From Chromera velia (Eukaryota; Sar; Chromeraceae): a stretch of DNA of 61,125 nt. This document shows, one piece after another, positions 36,422 to 47,520 of this stretch. The notes below the pieces were generated by a model. That model had not been told where the DNA came from. It saw only the letters and a program-made list of their open reading frames with translations, and ran no database searches. How positions within the stretch are numbered: position 1 is the stretch's first letter; each line of letters starts with the position of its first letter. Where the stretch lies: NCBI GenBank assembly GCA_018398765.1, contig JAHBMJ010005926.1, positions 1 to 61,125 of the forward strand, read 5' to 3'. The position numbers and the translations under genes are program-made.

Positions 36422-38001
36422 ATGGTTGCTGAAAGTGTGGAAGCAGCCATCGCGGCAGTGAGGCAGTGCAGAAGCATATTTCTGGATGAAAGACCCATCA
36501 CGGCCCTAATTTTAGCATTGGAAGGAAACTCGGCCCCCCCAGAAGAGAAGAAAGACGGAGTCCTTAAATTGTTTGACTCGCTCCAATTGAAGATGACCAA
36601 CTCTTTCTCTGTTTTATTCAAAAATCTGCTCTCGTCGACAATGCGGAGGCCTAAGTACGGGGCCAGAGAGACCCCAAAAGAAATTCCAGAGCACTGGGTT
36701 GCGAGAGGCCGGGCCTTTTTTGACTTGTGCAAGGACGAATTCAATGAATTTCATGATTCATTGAATTGGTTGTCCTACAGATTGTGCGTGTCAAACGGCC
36801 TCAAATACTTCGCGTTAAAGTACCGAGTCCTCTCGCTTACTACTTACCAGACGGACATTCTGACGGGGTTCCTCGGACCTCACTACGTGTGAGGGAGGGT
36901 CGTTCTGGGACTGGGGGAAGTAGATGCGTCAGCCGAGCAGGACGACATTCCGAAAGGTGATTCGATACATCTTTCTCCCCCAATGAAGCAGTGCTGGTCA
37001 CACTGCGGAGGGGTGTTTGGACCGGGGAAACGGAAGAATAGGTACATGGATGCATGAGTGCATGAACAGATGGATAGACCCTGCCTGCCTGCCTGCCTGT
37101 ACTTGCCTGCCTGCCTCTCTGCCCAGCTGCCCGCCTGCCTGCCTGCCTGCCTTGCGTGCCTTACCTGCCTGCCTACCTGTCTTGCCTTGCCACGCTTGCC
37201 TGCCTGCCTTGCCTGTCTGCCTTGCCTGCCTACCTTGCCTGCCTACCTTGTCTGCCTGCCTTGTCTGCCTGCCTGTCTGCCGGGCTGTTCGCCTGCCTGC
37301 CTGCCTGGTGATGGATGGAGGGATGAATGACTTGATGGTGTATGTGCGCCTCTGTGAGTGCAGAGGTGATTTGTGGAGTGGATCCCGTGTTCGACGTGAC
37401 GGACGAGAGGATGCGTGCCTTGCTGACGACGAACTACAACCCCGAGGAGGAGGTGACCTCGGAGGAAGAAGGAGCGGAGGGAGGAGGAGGGAAGAAGAGA
37501 AAGCTGAAGAAAAGGCAGCCCCGAAATGATGCGAAGAGGCGGAAGGCAGTGGAGCGCCTCCTTAAGATGGAGGCCGTCCAATTCAGGACAGCCATGGAGC
37601 GCCCCTGCGTTGTCCGTCTGAGGGGAAAGGCGATCCAGGGTGTGCTGCCTGGGTTGCAGGTCGATGCCGTCTTCAACCGATGGTTCGGAGTGGAGGGGGG
37701 GGTAGCAAGACGGCTCCTTCGTCCTTCCATTTACATGTCGTTCAGCAGCAGCAGGGTGGGGTCGGCGTCCCTTCACCTGGTGTATGATGTCCCAGACAAC
37801 CCTGCAGCAATGGAGCGGGTGACGTTTGTGGCCTCTTCTTCTTCCTCTGCTGCACCAGCACCTGCAGCAGCGGCGGCAGCAGGAGCAGGTGTCCTTCAGG
37901 TGGCTTGGAGTGGGCCGCCACTCCCTTTTCAGCCTTCGGCGCCCGCAGAGGATTCGGCCGATGACGGACAGGATAAAGTCTACTTTGATTTTGATGTTTG
38001 A
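36422..38001 (+). CDS. Unknown two-exon gene inside the DNA transposon
   Basis: Model: exon 1 at 36422-36886 from ATG, intron with a GT border at 36887 and AG at 37364-37365, exon 2 at 37366-38001 ending TGA. Both junctions are phase 0, giving about 366 aa. The intron is largely (TGCC)n. Exon 1 encodes a helical region (for example KNLLSSTMRRPKYGARETPK). Exon 2 encodes a charged Glu/Gly/Lys linker (near 37440-37520), then a compact region, an Ala/Pro/Ser-rich tail and an acidic C-terminus (DKVYFDFDV). I do not recognise a family. It begins about 50 bp inside the left inverted repeat and converges on the transposase, so it is probably an accessory gene of the element. It could instead be a captured host fragment. 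Confidence 0.55.
37080..37312. repeat. (TGCC)n tract in intron
   Basis: Imperfect TGCC/TGCCT repeat of about 230 bp filling the intron of the unknown transposon gene. Confidence 0.9.
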
Positions 38002-38369
38002 GTCATTGAGGTTTGAGGTTTGATTTTAAACAAAAAACCGTTCATTTAAATTCTATTTTAAATTTTAATTTATGCTTAAAGTATACTTATAATTTAAATT
38101 CTTTTTGATCGAAGTATAAAATTTAAACTGAGAAATTCTAGTTTGAAATATAGTTGACGGTTAATGTATTTCATTTAAATTATAGTTTATATGCTTTATG
38201 TATACTTTATTTATTGATTTATAAATTCTAGTTAAAAATATAGTTGACGGTTGATATCAATGCTATGCTATGCTATGCAAATATACGTCACCTGAATCTA
38301 CTTAATTTAAATTAGAGTTTAAATGACTTAAAATTTAATGTTTAAAATTTATATGCTATTAATTATTTT

Positions 38370-40202
38370 TTACATGTTTTCATCTTGGTCCTGAACGTCT
38401 TCAACGAAATCAAGCTCAACAGATATGTCTAAATCGGCATCGGAATCAGCTTCACTCTCTAACGAGAGGTCTTCCTTCTCACCTGGTGCAAGCATTAGTT
38501 CAAGGCAGGAAGCGGTCCGCGCCTCTGTCCTTCTGTCGACAGTACTGGAAGCCGACAGGGTCTGCAAGAGATGGCCAGTCACTAGCCGACGGCCCATGTC
38601 CAGGTCTCTTCCCTCCCACTTTCCCGTTGGGGCCTTTGTGCCAAACGAACCATGACTTGAGGCGCCTTTTGATGAAAAGGCCTCCTTGATGACCCGGTTG
38701 AAGGCTTCATGAGCCTGCATATTGAAGACCCTCCCATAAGACCCCCTCGTTCTCAGCCAATACTAGGCATGCTCAAGCCTGTGGAGGGTCCCATTCCACT
38801 TTACCCCCATATGCTTATGAATTTGCAGAAAAAGATCTTTCAACTGCCATAACGCAGCTGCGTAGTTTCCTGCCCCTTTCATATCTAAATCTGTTGTCAT
38901 ACAAAGAACATGCAGGCACCGAAACAACGATGTCTGCATGATCCTCTCTTTTGTGTCCGTCATGTGGCACATGCGGAACATGTCTTTGTGCTGAAGGGAC
39001 AGCTTCACAACAGTCCGCCCCTGCAGACTCTTCTTTGGCCAGACGAACTTTGGGGCAGTTGGCTTCTTCGAGAGCTCCGGATTGGCTACCGAAATCAGTG
39101 TGTCTGTGTTGATCAGGATGCTGTCCCTCCAAAGAGAGTTCATCTCGTACAGGACTTTCCGTCCGCACTGCTTGCCCTCCTCATTTGGCTCGAGAGGGCA
39201 GTTGCACTCATGACGGCAAAGGGGCTGGATCTTGGCTTTTTTTGTCTCCTCCCCCTCTTTTCTTTTCGCTTCCTCCTCTTCCTCACAGGGGGGGGGAATT
39301 TTGTCCCCCTCTTCTGCATTCAGCTCAGCCTCACTCGCAGAGGACCCCCCCTCTTGCCTGCATTCCTGACACATGCAGGCACTTCTCCACATGGTCGTGC
39401 GAAAATGGTGAATGCAGATGAATTCTGCCGCACGTATCGGGCCAGACCTCTTTAATCCATGAGGGCCACCGCCACGGCCCCACGCTGCCTTTGCAGACCC
39501 ATCGGTAGCAATCTGTCGAGTGCTTTTCGGAACATGCGCAGCCTGCATTGAACTGACCATACACACACACACATACATACACATACACACACACACACAC
39601 ATACACAGAGAGAGAGAGAGAGAGAGGCCCACTTTTGCATCGTGGCTTTGACGTGTCTTCGTCGGGGCCAAGTCAGGGGGTGGAGGGTCCAAGTAGGACC
39701 TGGTTGGTCTTCGGAGGTTGAAGTTGGCATCCTTTGGAACCCACTTCTCGAGCCTTTTGAGGGTCTGCATCTCTTTGTCATTCTGAAAACAGTTGCCGCA
39801 GGACGCAGCGCAACTCGCCCCCGCATGTTCCTTTCCCTTGAGTTCAGCGCTCTGGTCTGCGGTCCCGTGGAATTCTATCTGTATGCAAAGAGAGAAAAAG
39901 AAACAGGAGAATTATTATGGGATAGAGCGAGAGAGAGAAAGAGGGGAAGGGAGCGGAAGGGAGGGGCGGGGAGACCAACCTTGACAGTTTTTCCTGCGTG
40001 TGGGCCTTTTTGAAGAACGATCCCAGTCGTCGAGAGAAGGGTCCCCCCAGTCTTGATCTCTGGGGCCTCGAAGAGGGAGGTGATGGTGTTGACGTTCTCC
40101 TGCCAATTAGCAATGCCAAGGCAGCAAGAGAGATCAACTCTGTACAGTGCCTCGTTTGGGACACAGAGGGGCCGCATCATGAGTGAAACACACCCGCCCC
40201 CT

Positions 40203-40245
<43 letters not shown>

Positions 40246-40396
40246 TTTGTGCAGGGGTCAAGTTGCGAGCGGTTGCAAGGGTAACACAAACTGGAAACAG
40301 AAACACAAACACATACATATACACACATACATACACACACATAGACATACACACAGACACACATGCACACACATACACATACACACACACATATAC

Positions 40397-40439
<43 letters not shown>

Positions 40440-41789
40440 CCAACCGTCAGCCAGGCCAGACCCAGAGGAGCCATCGATGGAGACGACCCACTCTTGGCCG
40501 ATGACTCTTTCTTCTGAGAGGTCCACGTTGGTAGAGAAGTATTCCCCCCCCCACTCATCTTTCATCAGAAGCCGTATGTAATCTGCAGGATTGACTGTGA
40601 ATGCAGTAAAATATTCCCCCCTTCCCTCCTTATCTTTCTCCTTCAATTTTTTTGCCACCTCCCCAACCAATTTGGAGCACGGTCGGAAGAACCCCTGCTC
40701 GCGAAGCTTCTTTTGCAAGTCACACAGGGGCCCAAACACATCTTTGGGGTCTGGGATAACCTCGAACCCCAGAAACCTTTTCAGCCTCCCCAACTTTGTC
40801 CGGGTGAGGCCATTGCGCAGACAATAGTCGAGCCCATCGGCTGGAGTTCTCTTCCATTTCTTGTGGAGCCAGAAATTCAGACTCTTTGCCTGCTTGCTCT
40901 TGATCTTGCATATCTTGTTCAACCCCCTCACTCTCTCAAGTCTCTTTTTGATATGAAGGGGCATGTCTGCTCTGTTTTCCCTCTCTGTATCTACAAAACA
41001 ATACCCCCCCTGCTGTGTGTTCTCTGCAATCTTCTCGGCCAATTCCATTTCTTTGATGGAGGAGGCCTTGCACGCGATCGAAGCAAAAGCCGATGTGAGG
41101 CCTTCCGCACGCTCTTCTGCGGGCAGGCCTTTTAGCCCATACAGGTCATCCACTAGCCTAACCACTGCGGTCGTCTTGTTGGCCAATTTTTCTGCACCCT
41201 TCCCTAACCTTTCATAGTCTTGGGGGTCAAGGATGGGCGCTCCATGGAAGGACGAGGCGTCCCGACAACTGTCGAGCTTCTCAATCGTGTTGGCCCGATT
41301 CCGGCGGCCGTTCTCGTAGCTGCCGTTAGCAGCGTCGGGGTCCTCCTCGGGAATAGGAGGCAAGGGAGCTGCAGAGGAAAGCGCATCTGCGGCCTCTTTG
41401 TACTTGTCATGAAGGGGCCAAGACAGGGCATCAGATGCAAATCGCTTTACAACCTGCCCCCAATACACCCCCGGCTGCTCACTCATCCGTCTCTTTCTTT
41501 TATGCTGCTCTTGCTGGTGGGCATCTCACTCCTGCTGTTGCTATTTGGTCCGCACTGCAGTGAAAGGCAGCATTTCTCTGTCCTTATAGGCCTTGATGGC
41601 CTCTAGCCCTGCTATGTGGCGGGGCTTTTCCAACGCAGGAGATGAACCGCATATGGTTGAGATAAGGTTGGTACGGTACTCTCCTAAGGGTACATATCTG
41701 TCCTTCAGACCTTCTGCTTCTGCCCTTGTGGGTCTCCCTCCCACTCCTTTACACCCCTTCAAAGATTTGGGCGGTGGGAGCGGTGGCAT
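38370..41789 (-). CDS. Putative DDE-type transposase, multi-exon
   Basis: Exons read on the minus strand: about 41789-41555 (starts MPPLPPPKSL), about 41519-40440 (N-terminal helical domain to SIDGSSGSGLADG), about 40137-39983, about 39896-39640, about 39560-38767, and the C-terminal part 38756-38370. Introns carry CT and GT microsatellites. Candidate catalytic features: Asp in SIDGSS; then GTADQSAELKG, followed by a Cys-rich C-x3-C-x2-C patch; near the end LHRLEHA and YWLRTRGSYGR followed by HEAFNRVIK, where the Glu is a possible third acid. This D...D-Cys patch...E order occurs in several eukaryotic cut-and-paste transposase groups. The segment between LEHA and YWLR is out of frame by a few bases (CTAG at about 38764), so the copy is probably inactive. 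The superfamily call is open. Confidence 0.6.
40145..40440. repeat. (AC)n and (AG)n microsatellites in transposase intron
   Basis: AC repeats at about 40205-40243 and 40310-40400 (with TACA variants) and AG repeats at about 40400-40432, all inside one intron of the minus-strand transposase gene. A similar AC/AG tract lies at about 39558-39627 in another intron. Confidence 0.88.
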
Positions 41790-41879
41790 CGCGGCTTGTA
41801 ACACGGCTCAGTCTAGAACTGAGCTCAAACAACAGTGAACAACACCTCAGAAATAAAAGTCTATACACATTGCTAAACA

Positions 41880-42078
41880 GGAAACTGCTGGTGCAGAGGC
41901 TATAGGTTGAGTCTGCAAATTCTGTTCCATAGAATTGATGAGAGTGGGATGGGTGAGAAATCTCCCAACTTTCAGCTCTGGAGGCCACTTGGTTGGTTCA
42001 GTTGAGTTTTCGGCGGCGAAACGCCGCCTACATATGGGCGGGGGGGGGCAAAAAAGAACCCGGCGGGCCCCGGCATGC
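41880..42078. repeat. Right terminal inverted repeat of the transposon
   Basis: Reverse complement of the left end. It carries a small extra ATATG-containing insert in the GC palindrome and a longer G run. Confidence 0.9.
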
Positions 42079-42748
42079 GAATTAATTAATTAATTAAATA
42101 TAACCCGATTTATTGGTAATTCGACTTTTTTTTTTCTATAGGTGCGGCTAAGAGCTTTAACAGATACCATGGCCGGGGGCCATACACCTAATCCCCTCAA
42201 TTAATACAGTGAGCACATTTTGTCCGCACTTTTTTTCCCATTTGTCTACACGCGGTAGTGGGCCCGACCGACTCACTCGGTACCGGGGTCTTTGGAAGGC
42301 CCGCGCCATGCGGCTTACAAGCATGCAGGAGTTCACTTCGGCACCTCTGACAGTCACTTTGGCTACAAGTTTGGTATAGGAGAATGCTACTCAGTTCTCT
42401 AAAACATCCACTTCTTTCACCAAGGCATTTTGTTTTGAACAAACGAGGCCCCCACCTACTACGGAAACTTGCAGTTCTTCTTGACATTCTCTCGTTCGAT
42501 CATCCGTCTCCCCGTCTCCAACCCTGTTTCACTTCTCCTCACTAAATCAGGATGTGTCAGAGCAGGGACGTTTTCATTTCCGTGTGTATTCGCTACTTTC
42601 TTTCAAAATTGCCTGTGCTTTTTCAAAAAGACCCACAGAAAGGAGACGAATCGGAGTGATACTGTTTTTCCGAGGCAGTAGAGGCAAGCATATCGATCTC
42701 TCTTTCACTCCCTCCCTCCCTCCCTTTCTTCATCCCCCCCCCTCCCCC

Positions 42749-42791
<43 letters not shown>

Positions 42792-44220
42792 TCTATCTCT
42801 TTCTCTCTATCTTTCCCTCCCTTTCTTTTTGGCTCGCTCGCGCACTCTTTCTCTCTATATATCTATGAATATCTCTTCTTGGTTTTTTGTGCATATGCGT
42901 ATGCTGTGCATGATGTGTATACATTTACATTTGTGTACGTGATTGTGTATGTGAACGGTACGTACATGCGTGCATGTATGTGTGTGTGTGCATGCATATA
43001 TCAGCCTGTGAAACTAGCTCCCACATGCGCTGTATACATCTTTGAATAGTTTACAGTGTGCGTCAGTATGTGATGAACTCTTTCTGTTGCTCTGGTTGCT
43101 CTTTCCCTCTCTCTATCTCCTCGGCTCTCTCTTTGCCTCTGTCTGTCACACATGCTTCTTTTGCTACATGGCATTTGTCAGATGCAGTACAAAGCATCTA
43201 ATGAGGAATATCAACACTGAGGCACATCCCTCTGAACTTACAAATATCATTTGTTCCTCTCTCTCTCTCTCTCTCTCCCTCTCTCTCTCTCTTTTTTTCT
43301 TTTCTTTTGTCTCTTTTTCTCTATCTTTCCCTTCCTTTCTCTTCAGCTCGCTTGCTCACTCCTTCTCTCCATATATCTATGAATGTCTTTTCTTGCCTTT
43401 CTATGCATGTGCGTATGCTGTGCATGATCTGACAGTGTACATATTTGTGTTTCTGTATATGATTGTGTCTAGTGATTATGTATGTGAATGGTATGTGCAT
43501 GCATATATATGTGTGTGTGTATGTGCGTGTGTGTGTATGTGTGTGTGTGTGTGTGTATGTGTGTGTGTTTATGTGTATGTGTGTGTGTGTATGTGTGTGT
43601 GTGTGTATGTGTATGTGTCTATGTGTGTGCATGTATGTATGTGTATATGTATATGTATGTGTGTATGTGTTCGTATGGATATAATCCTTGACGTTTGTTG
43701 GCATGTTCTCCTCCATCACTGTTCGCTTATACCCGATGAGCATGACTGCCTGCCCCGAGAACACCAGCTGCTGCCGATCCCTTTGCATGTATTTCTCTTT
43801 CCATCTTTGTTGCAAATTGTGAAGAAATTGCATCTCTGTCTCTTCATCTTCTTTTTATCCTTCATACCTCGAAAGTACATCTTTCTCCCGCATTCTTTTG
43901 CATACAGAAGCACATATAGTAGTCTGTGCGCGTCTATGCATACCTCTTCTTAGTGCCTTCCTGCCTTTCTTCCTTTCATTCTCTTTTGAACTGGTTATGT
44001 GTCTCGTCATCTTCATAATGTTTGCTGAGATCACAAAGGAATGCTGATTCTTCTTCTTTTTCTCAGACGAAATCGAAGCACACAGTAGCGCAAAGTTCAG
44101 CTCATCCTTCTGAGGACTTTCTCGTTACCGGTTTTCATGCCGACTCAGAACTTTACACAAAAATCTCACTAGAAAAACTAGTGTCAAAGTATACATATGT
44201 AGAAATATATTAGAATTAAA
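42079..44220. other. Non-coding region rich in CT and GT repeats
   Basis: Contains a (TTAA)n-like run (about 42080-42096), CT tracts (about 42745-42795 and 43255-43312) and a GT/GTAT tract (about 43500-43680). Two segments, 42810-42900 and 43330-43420, resemble each other (CTCGC...CTTTCTCTCTATATATCTATGAAT), suggesting an old tandem duplication of about 500 bp. No convincing exon. Confidence 0.65.
43500..43685. repeat. (GT)n/(GTAT)n microsatellite
   Basis: About 185 bp of alternating purine-pyrimidine sequence with scattered TATG interruptions. Confidence 0.9.
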
Positions 44221-46420
44221 ATTAAGTAGTTTGATGTGATTACAATGCATTACTATCATTACATTCTTTATTCAGTTCAAAAAATTTGTTTTAAAAAATG
44301 GGGTTATACACAAAAATAATTATCAATAGATTTCATTAATGATTTTTTTTTTTTTTTTTAATCAAATCCTTCTTCATCATTGAAGCTTTTGATTTGAAGT
44401 GTTGATTAAGACAGTGTAGCGTGGCATCCTAGAAAATAACAACTTTTCCCTGTCTAACGTTAGAAGTATCCAGCTAGCTCTGGATATGGATAAAGATATG
44501 GCGCATCATAGTTATAGTCATAGTTAATCAAATCCTTAGGTTATTAAAATTTTTTTTGTCCACATTTTTTTTATGTACATTTTTTGTTGAAAACAAAAAA
44601 AGAAAAAAAGTTTCTTTCATACATTTGTTTTTTTCAAGGCTCGCTGGAGTGTAACTTAAATTTCCGAAAATCTAGTATCCGTTTGATTTAGCCTATAATT
44701 CGATCTACATTGTGACAATTAAAATATATTATGCATCGTGACATTTCTTTTCGGTGGGTACAAAATATTGCAAAACAACTTACTGGCCCGGTCTCGCTAT
44801 CTTTAGAATACTTTAGAACTATTATCGTTCATAATTTTTCATAATATGGTTGTCCACGCCTGTTCTTATACCCCTATATACATATTGTGTACTATGTATG
44901 CACAAAGATTTGCATAAATGACGCTGGAATTGCAGCTCAGTGGATGACATAACATGACATAACAAACTAAGTTGCTCTTCCCGTGATGGCCGGACATGGT
45001 GCATTTGGTGCACTTTAGCTGATATACTCTCACAAACCCGAACAGCGCGCTTCCAGTGCGCCCTCCGCGCACCACGGCCCTCAAGGCTGGAGCGCGTCTG
45101 AACTTGTACCTAGTAGGTTAGTGCCTTAACCAGCTGTGTCGCAGTTCATTTAAACGTCCGTGCGGGGCACAAACCTTGATTGTTTATGCAACTGCGCGTG
45201 GTATATAGGGCCTTTCGCAGTGTCAGACCGTGAACTGCCCTCTGAGATGCACTCTTGCATACATATAGCCGATTATATTTTTGTTTTTTGTCAGCCACTT
45301 CATTTGCATGTTGCTCCAAAGATGTGTAATCATCGCCTCGGGGGGCAGCTCAGCTTTGCTGGGCTCAGCCGAGAGGCCTTGAGAACGTACGTAGTCGCAT
45401 ATCGCGCTCTTCAAATTTTGGGGGGGGAGATCGATGTAACGCTTAAATATGCGGCAGAAATCGGATCTCGACGTGCGTGCGTCACTGTACGTGCGTCATT
45501 TCCACTATAATTAATCGGGTATTCTTGTATGCATCGATCGATACATACTTTGCTCTTCATGATACGTGCCCCTCAAGTAACTCGCACGGAGTTAATTATA
45601 TATGTGTTCATGCGCGGTCCCGAAAAGCATATTTTGCGCATGTTGCCGTGGCCCCCGCCATTTGCCCATACATGCATTGTAGGCAAGACATGCCCAAGCC
45701 TCTGATGGTTTTCATCATGCAATCAAATTATGGCTAACCTCCTAAATAGCCCCCCGAGGCACTCATCCAACTGGTTGGGTGTATTCCGTGCATATATACA
45801 ATCCACGACCACCAGCACCGTATTTGCGACTTACTGCTCATACTAGCCTCATTCTTACATTGCTTTCATCTCACTGCGTGCTCTCAATGCCTCTCATTCG
45901 TTTACTTTATCCCACTGCACTCCATTCTCTCCTTCCCGCTTGCCTGTGTCATTGCACGATCCTCGTTGTCTGCATGTATCCTGCAGCTCTCCGACTACCC
46001 AAAATGATGCGGTCGTGTTAGTTCACTGCGCTGATATGTTCACTTATGCAGGTCTGTTGCTCGCATTCGATCATGCATTCACTCAACGTATGTATATCAA
46101 TCTCTATTTATCTTATCACCGCTCGATCCCACAATAATCGGTTTCACTGCGTGCTTTCACATGACAATCCACTGCCCTGCCTATTTTGTTTCACTGTTTT
46201 CATCGCACCTTTGTACGCCACATCTCTCCTACTGTCATCTAAGTTGCCTCTTCGCCGAGGCTTTTGCGCTCACGTCAGCTCTCACATTGAGTCTCATTAA
46301 ATCTCAGTCTTCTCAGTTCAGTGCTCTGATTTCAATATATAGCCTCTTCCCACTGTATTCTTTCTCATGTTTGGTTCTCGCTTTTTTCTGCCCACAGCCA
46401 TCAACTCATTGCTCTTATGC
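44221..46420. other. Spacer, nothing firmly recognised
   Basis: AT-rich to about 44850, then mixed composition. Positions 44474-44490 share a 17-base motif with 25957-25973 (see findings). A weak tRNA-like minus-strand stretch near 45000-45150 is discussed under rejected items. No exon supported. Confidence 0.55.
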
Positions 46421-46429
46421 CCCAGCTAT

Positions 46430-46603
46430 CACCCAGCGCAGACAGGTAGGCATGCAGGCAGGTAGGTAGGCAGACAGGCAGGCAAATATGCCAAACCGCA
46501 GAATAGGCAGACCCGTAAAATGAGAGAATGGCACTGGCAGAATAGCAGAAAGGTAGAGAGACATGCAAACACACAGATATAGGCACTGCCAGGCAGGCAG
46601 CCT

Positions 46604-46638
<35 letters not shown>

Positions 46639-46665
46639 ACAGACAGACAGACAGACAGACACACA
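46430..46665. repeat. (AGGC)n/(AGAC)n microsatellite
   Basis: Two blocks of AGGC/GCAG units (about 46439-46485 and 46588-46662) separated by about 100 bp of unique sequence; the second block ends in AGAC units. Confidence 0.9.
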
Positions 46666-47309
46666 GGCTACTCTCTCGGTGACCCTGTTTGCTCACATCT
46701 CATCTCTTCACTTGCATTTCACTTTTTTGATCTTGCCTCTCTCATGCCATTTCTCTCAATTCCAACCTTTTATCCGACCTCTCAGCTATACATATCTCTA
46801 TATACCACCTCACAAACAAACTATGAGATTCAGAAGTCGCAATCCCACTCTGCTTCCGTCTTGATGTTTCCTTCCGGCACGACTCTACGTATTCCTGCCT
46901 ACCTGCTTGTTGGCTGTCGTGCAGGGATATCTTCCTGTGTGCCTGACTGCATTTCTAATTTTGTCTTCTTTTCTGAGTGTGCTCAAAGTTCTGCCTCCCT
47001 GTCTGTTTGACTGCTTTCTCATCATCCTAGCTAGGTGCCCATTCTGTCTGCCTGACTTAGTCTACTTCCCGAATTTTGCCTATGTTCACAGAAAAGTTCT
47101 GACTGGGCCGCCCTATCTAAGGACTGCCTGTAGCAATTTACTATCCTAATAACCTTCTACATTTCGCTTTTCCGCTCTTCTATCTTTTCTCCCATCACCT
47201 CTTCTGTCCTCTTTATCTGTTCTGTATTTCTTCTTTCTTTCTGTCACTGCTTTTTTCATTCTCTTCCCCCCTTTTGTTTCTCCCTCCAGACGTATACCTC
47301 TTATTTTAC

Positions 47310-47520
47310 ATGTTTTTTCATAACAGCGCCTGAAAGTTATTTCAGGATAAGTTTTCTCGACACGATCGTACTTGATCGTCAACATCGACCGCCATTTATT
47401 AAACATCACTCTTTTGTATATTTTTTTTATGATGGCGCCTAAATGGCATTGCATGGTAAATTCCCTTGACTTGATCATACTTGATTTATAAGTTGATCGT
47501 CAACATCGATCGGCATTAAT
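47310..47520. repeat. Imperfect tandem duplication, unit about 100 bp
   Basis: Positions about 47320-47400 and 47425-47520 share TGGCGCCT-like, GATCGTCAACATCGA and GGCATTTATT-like blocks in the same order. No coding potential. Confidence 0.7.

Larger units (their letters stand above)
36181..42078. mobile_element. DNA transposon with about 190-bp terminal inverted repeats
   Basis: The left end (36181-36370) and right end (about 41880-42078) are inverted copies. Both begin with GCATGCCGGGGCCCGCCGGG, then TTCTTTTTTGCCCCCC, then a GGCG...CGCC palindrome, ACTGAACCAACCAAGTGGCC, and CAATTCTATGGAACAGAAT. Two convergent multi-exon genes fill the inside: a + strand gene of unknown function and a minus-strand DDE-like transposase candidate. 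They are separated by an AT-rich stretch (38002-38369). Target duplication is uncertain: GCATGC at both outer ends could be a 6-bp target repeat or simply part of the inverted repeats. I cannot name the superfamily; the ends are not CACTA type. Confidence 0.88.

Noticed and set aside
43042-43953. 303-codon + strand open frame
   Set aside because: Most of its length is CT and GT microsatellite translation, with no family resemblance or splice pattern.
45000-45150. tRNA-like or tRNA-derived SINE head on the minus strand
   Set aside because: A D-arm-like stretch (AGCTGGTTAAGGC) is present, but I could not find a proper T-arm, acceptor stem or CCA-proximal pairing, and no B box of good quality.
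47146-47478. 110-codon minus-strand Lys/Arg-rich open frame
   Set aside because: A pyrimidine-rich + strand read backwards; no domain, and it overlaps the tandem repeat.
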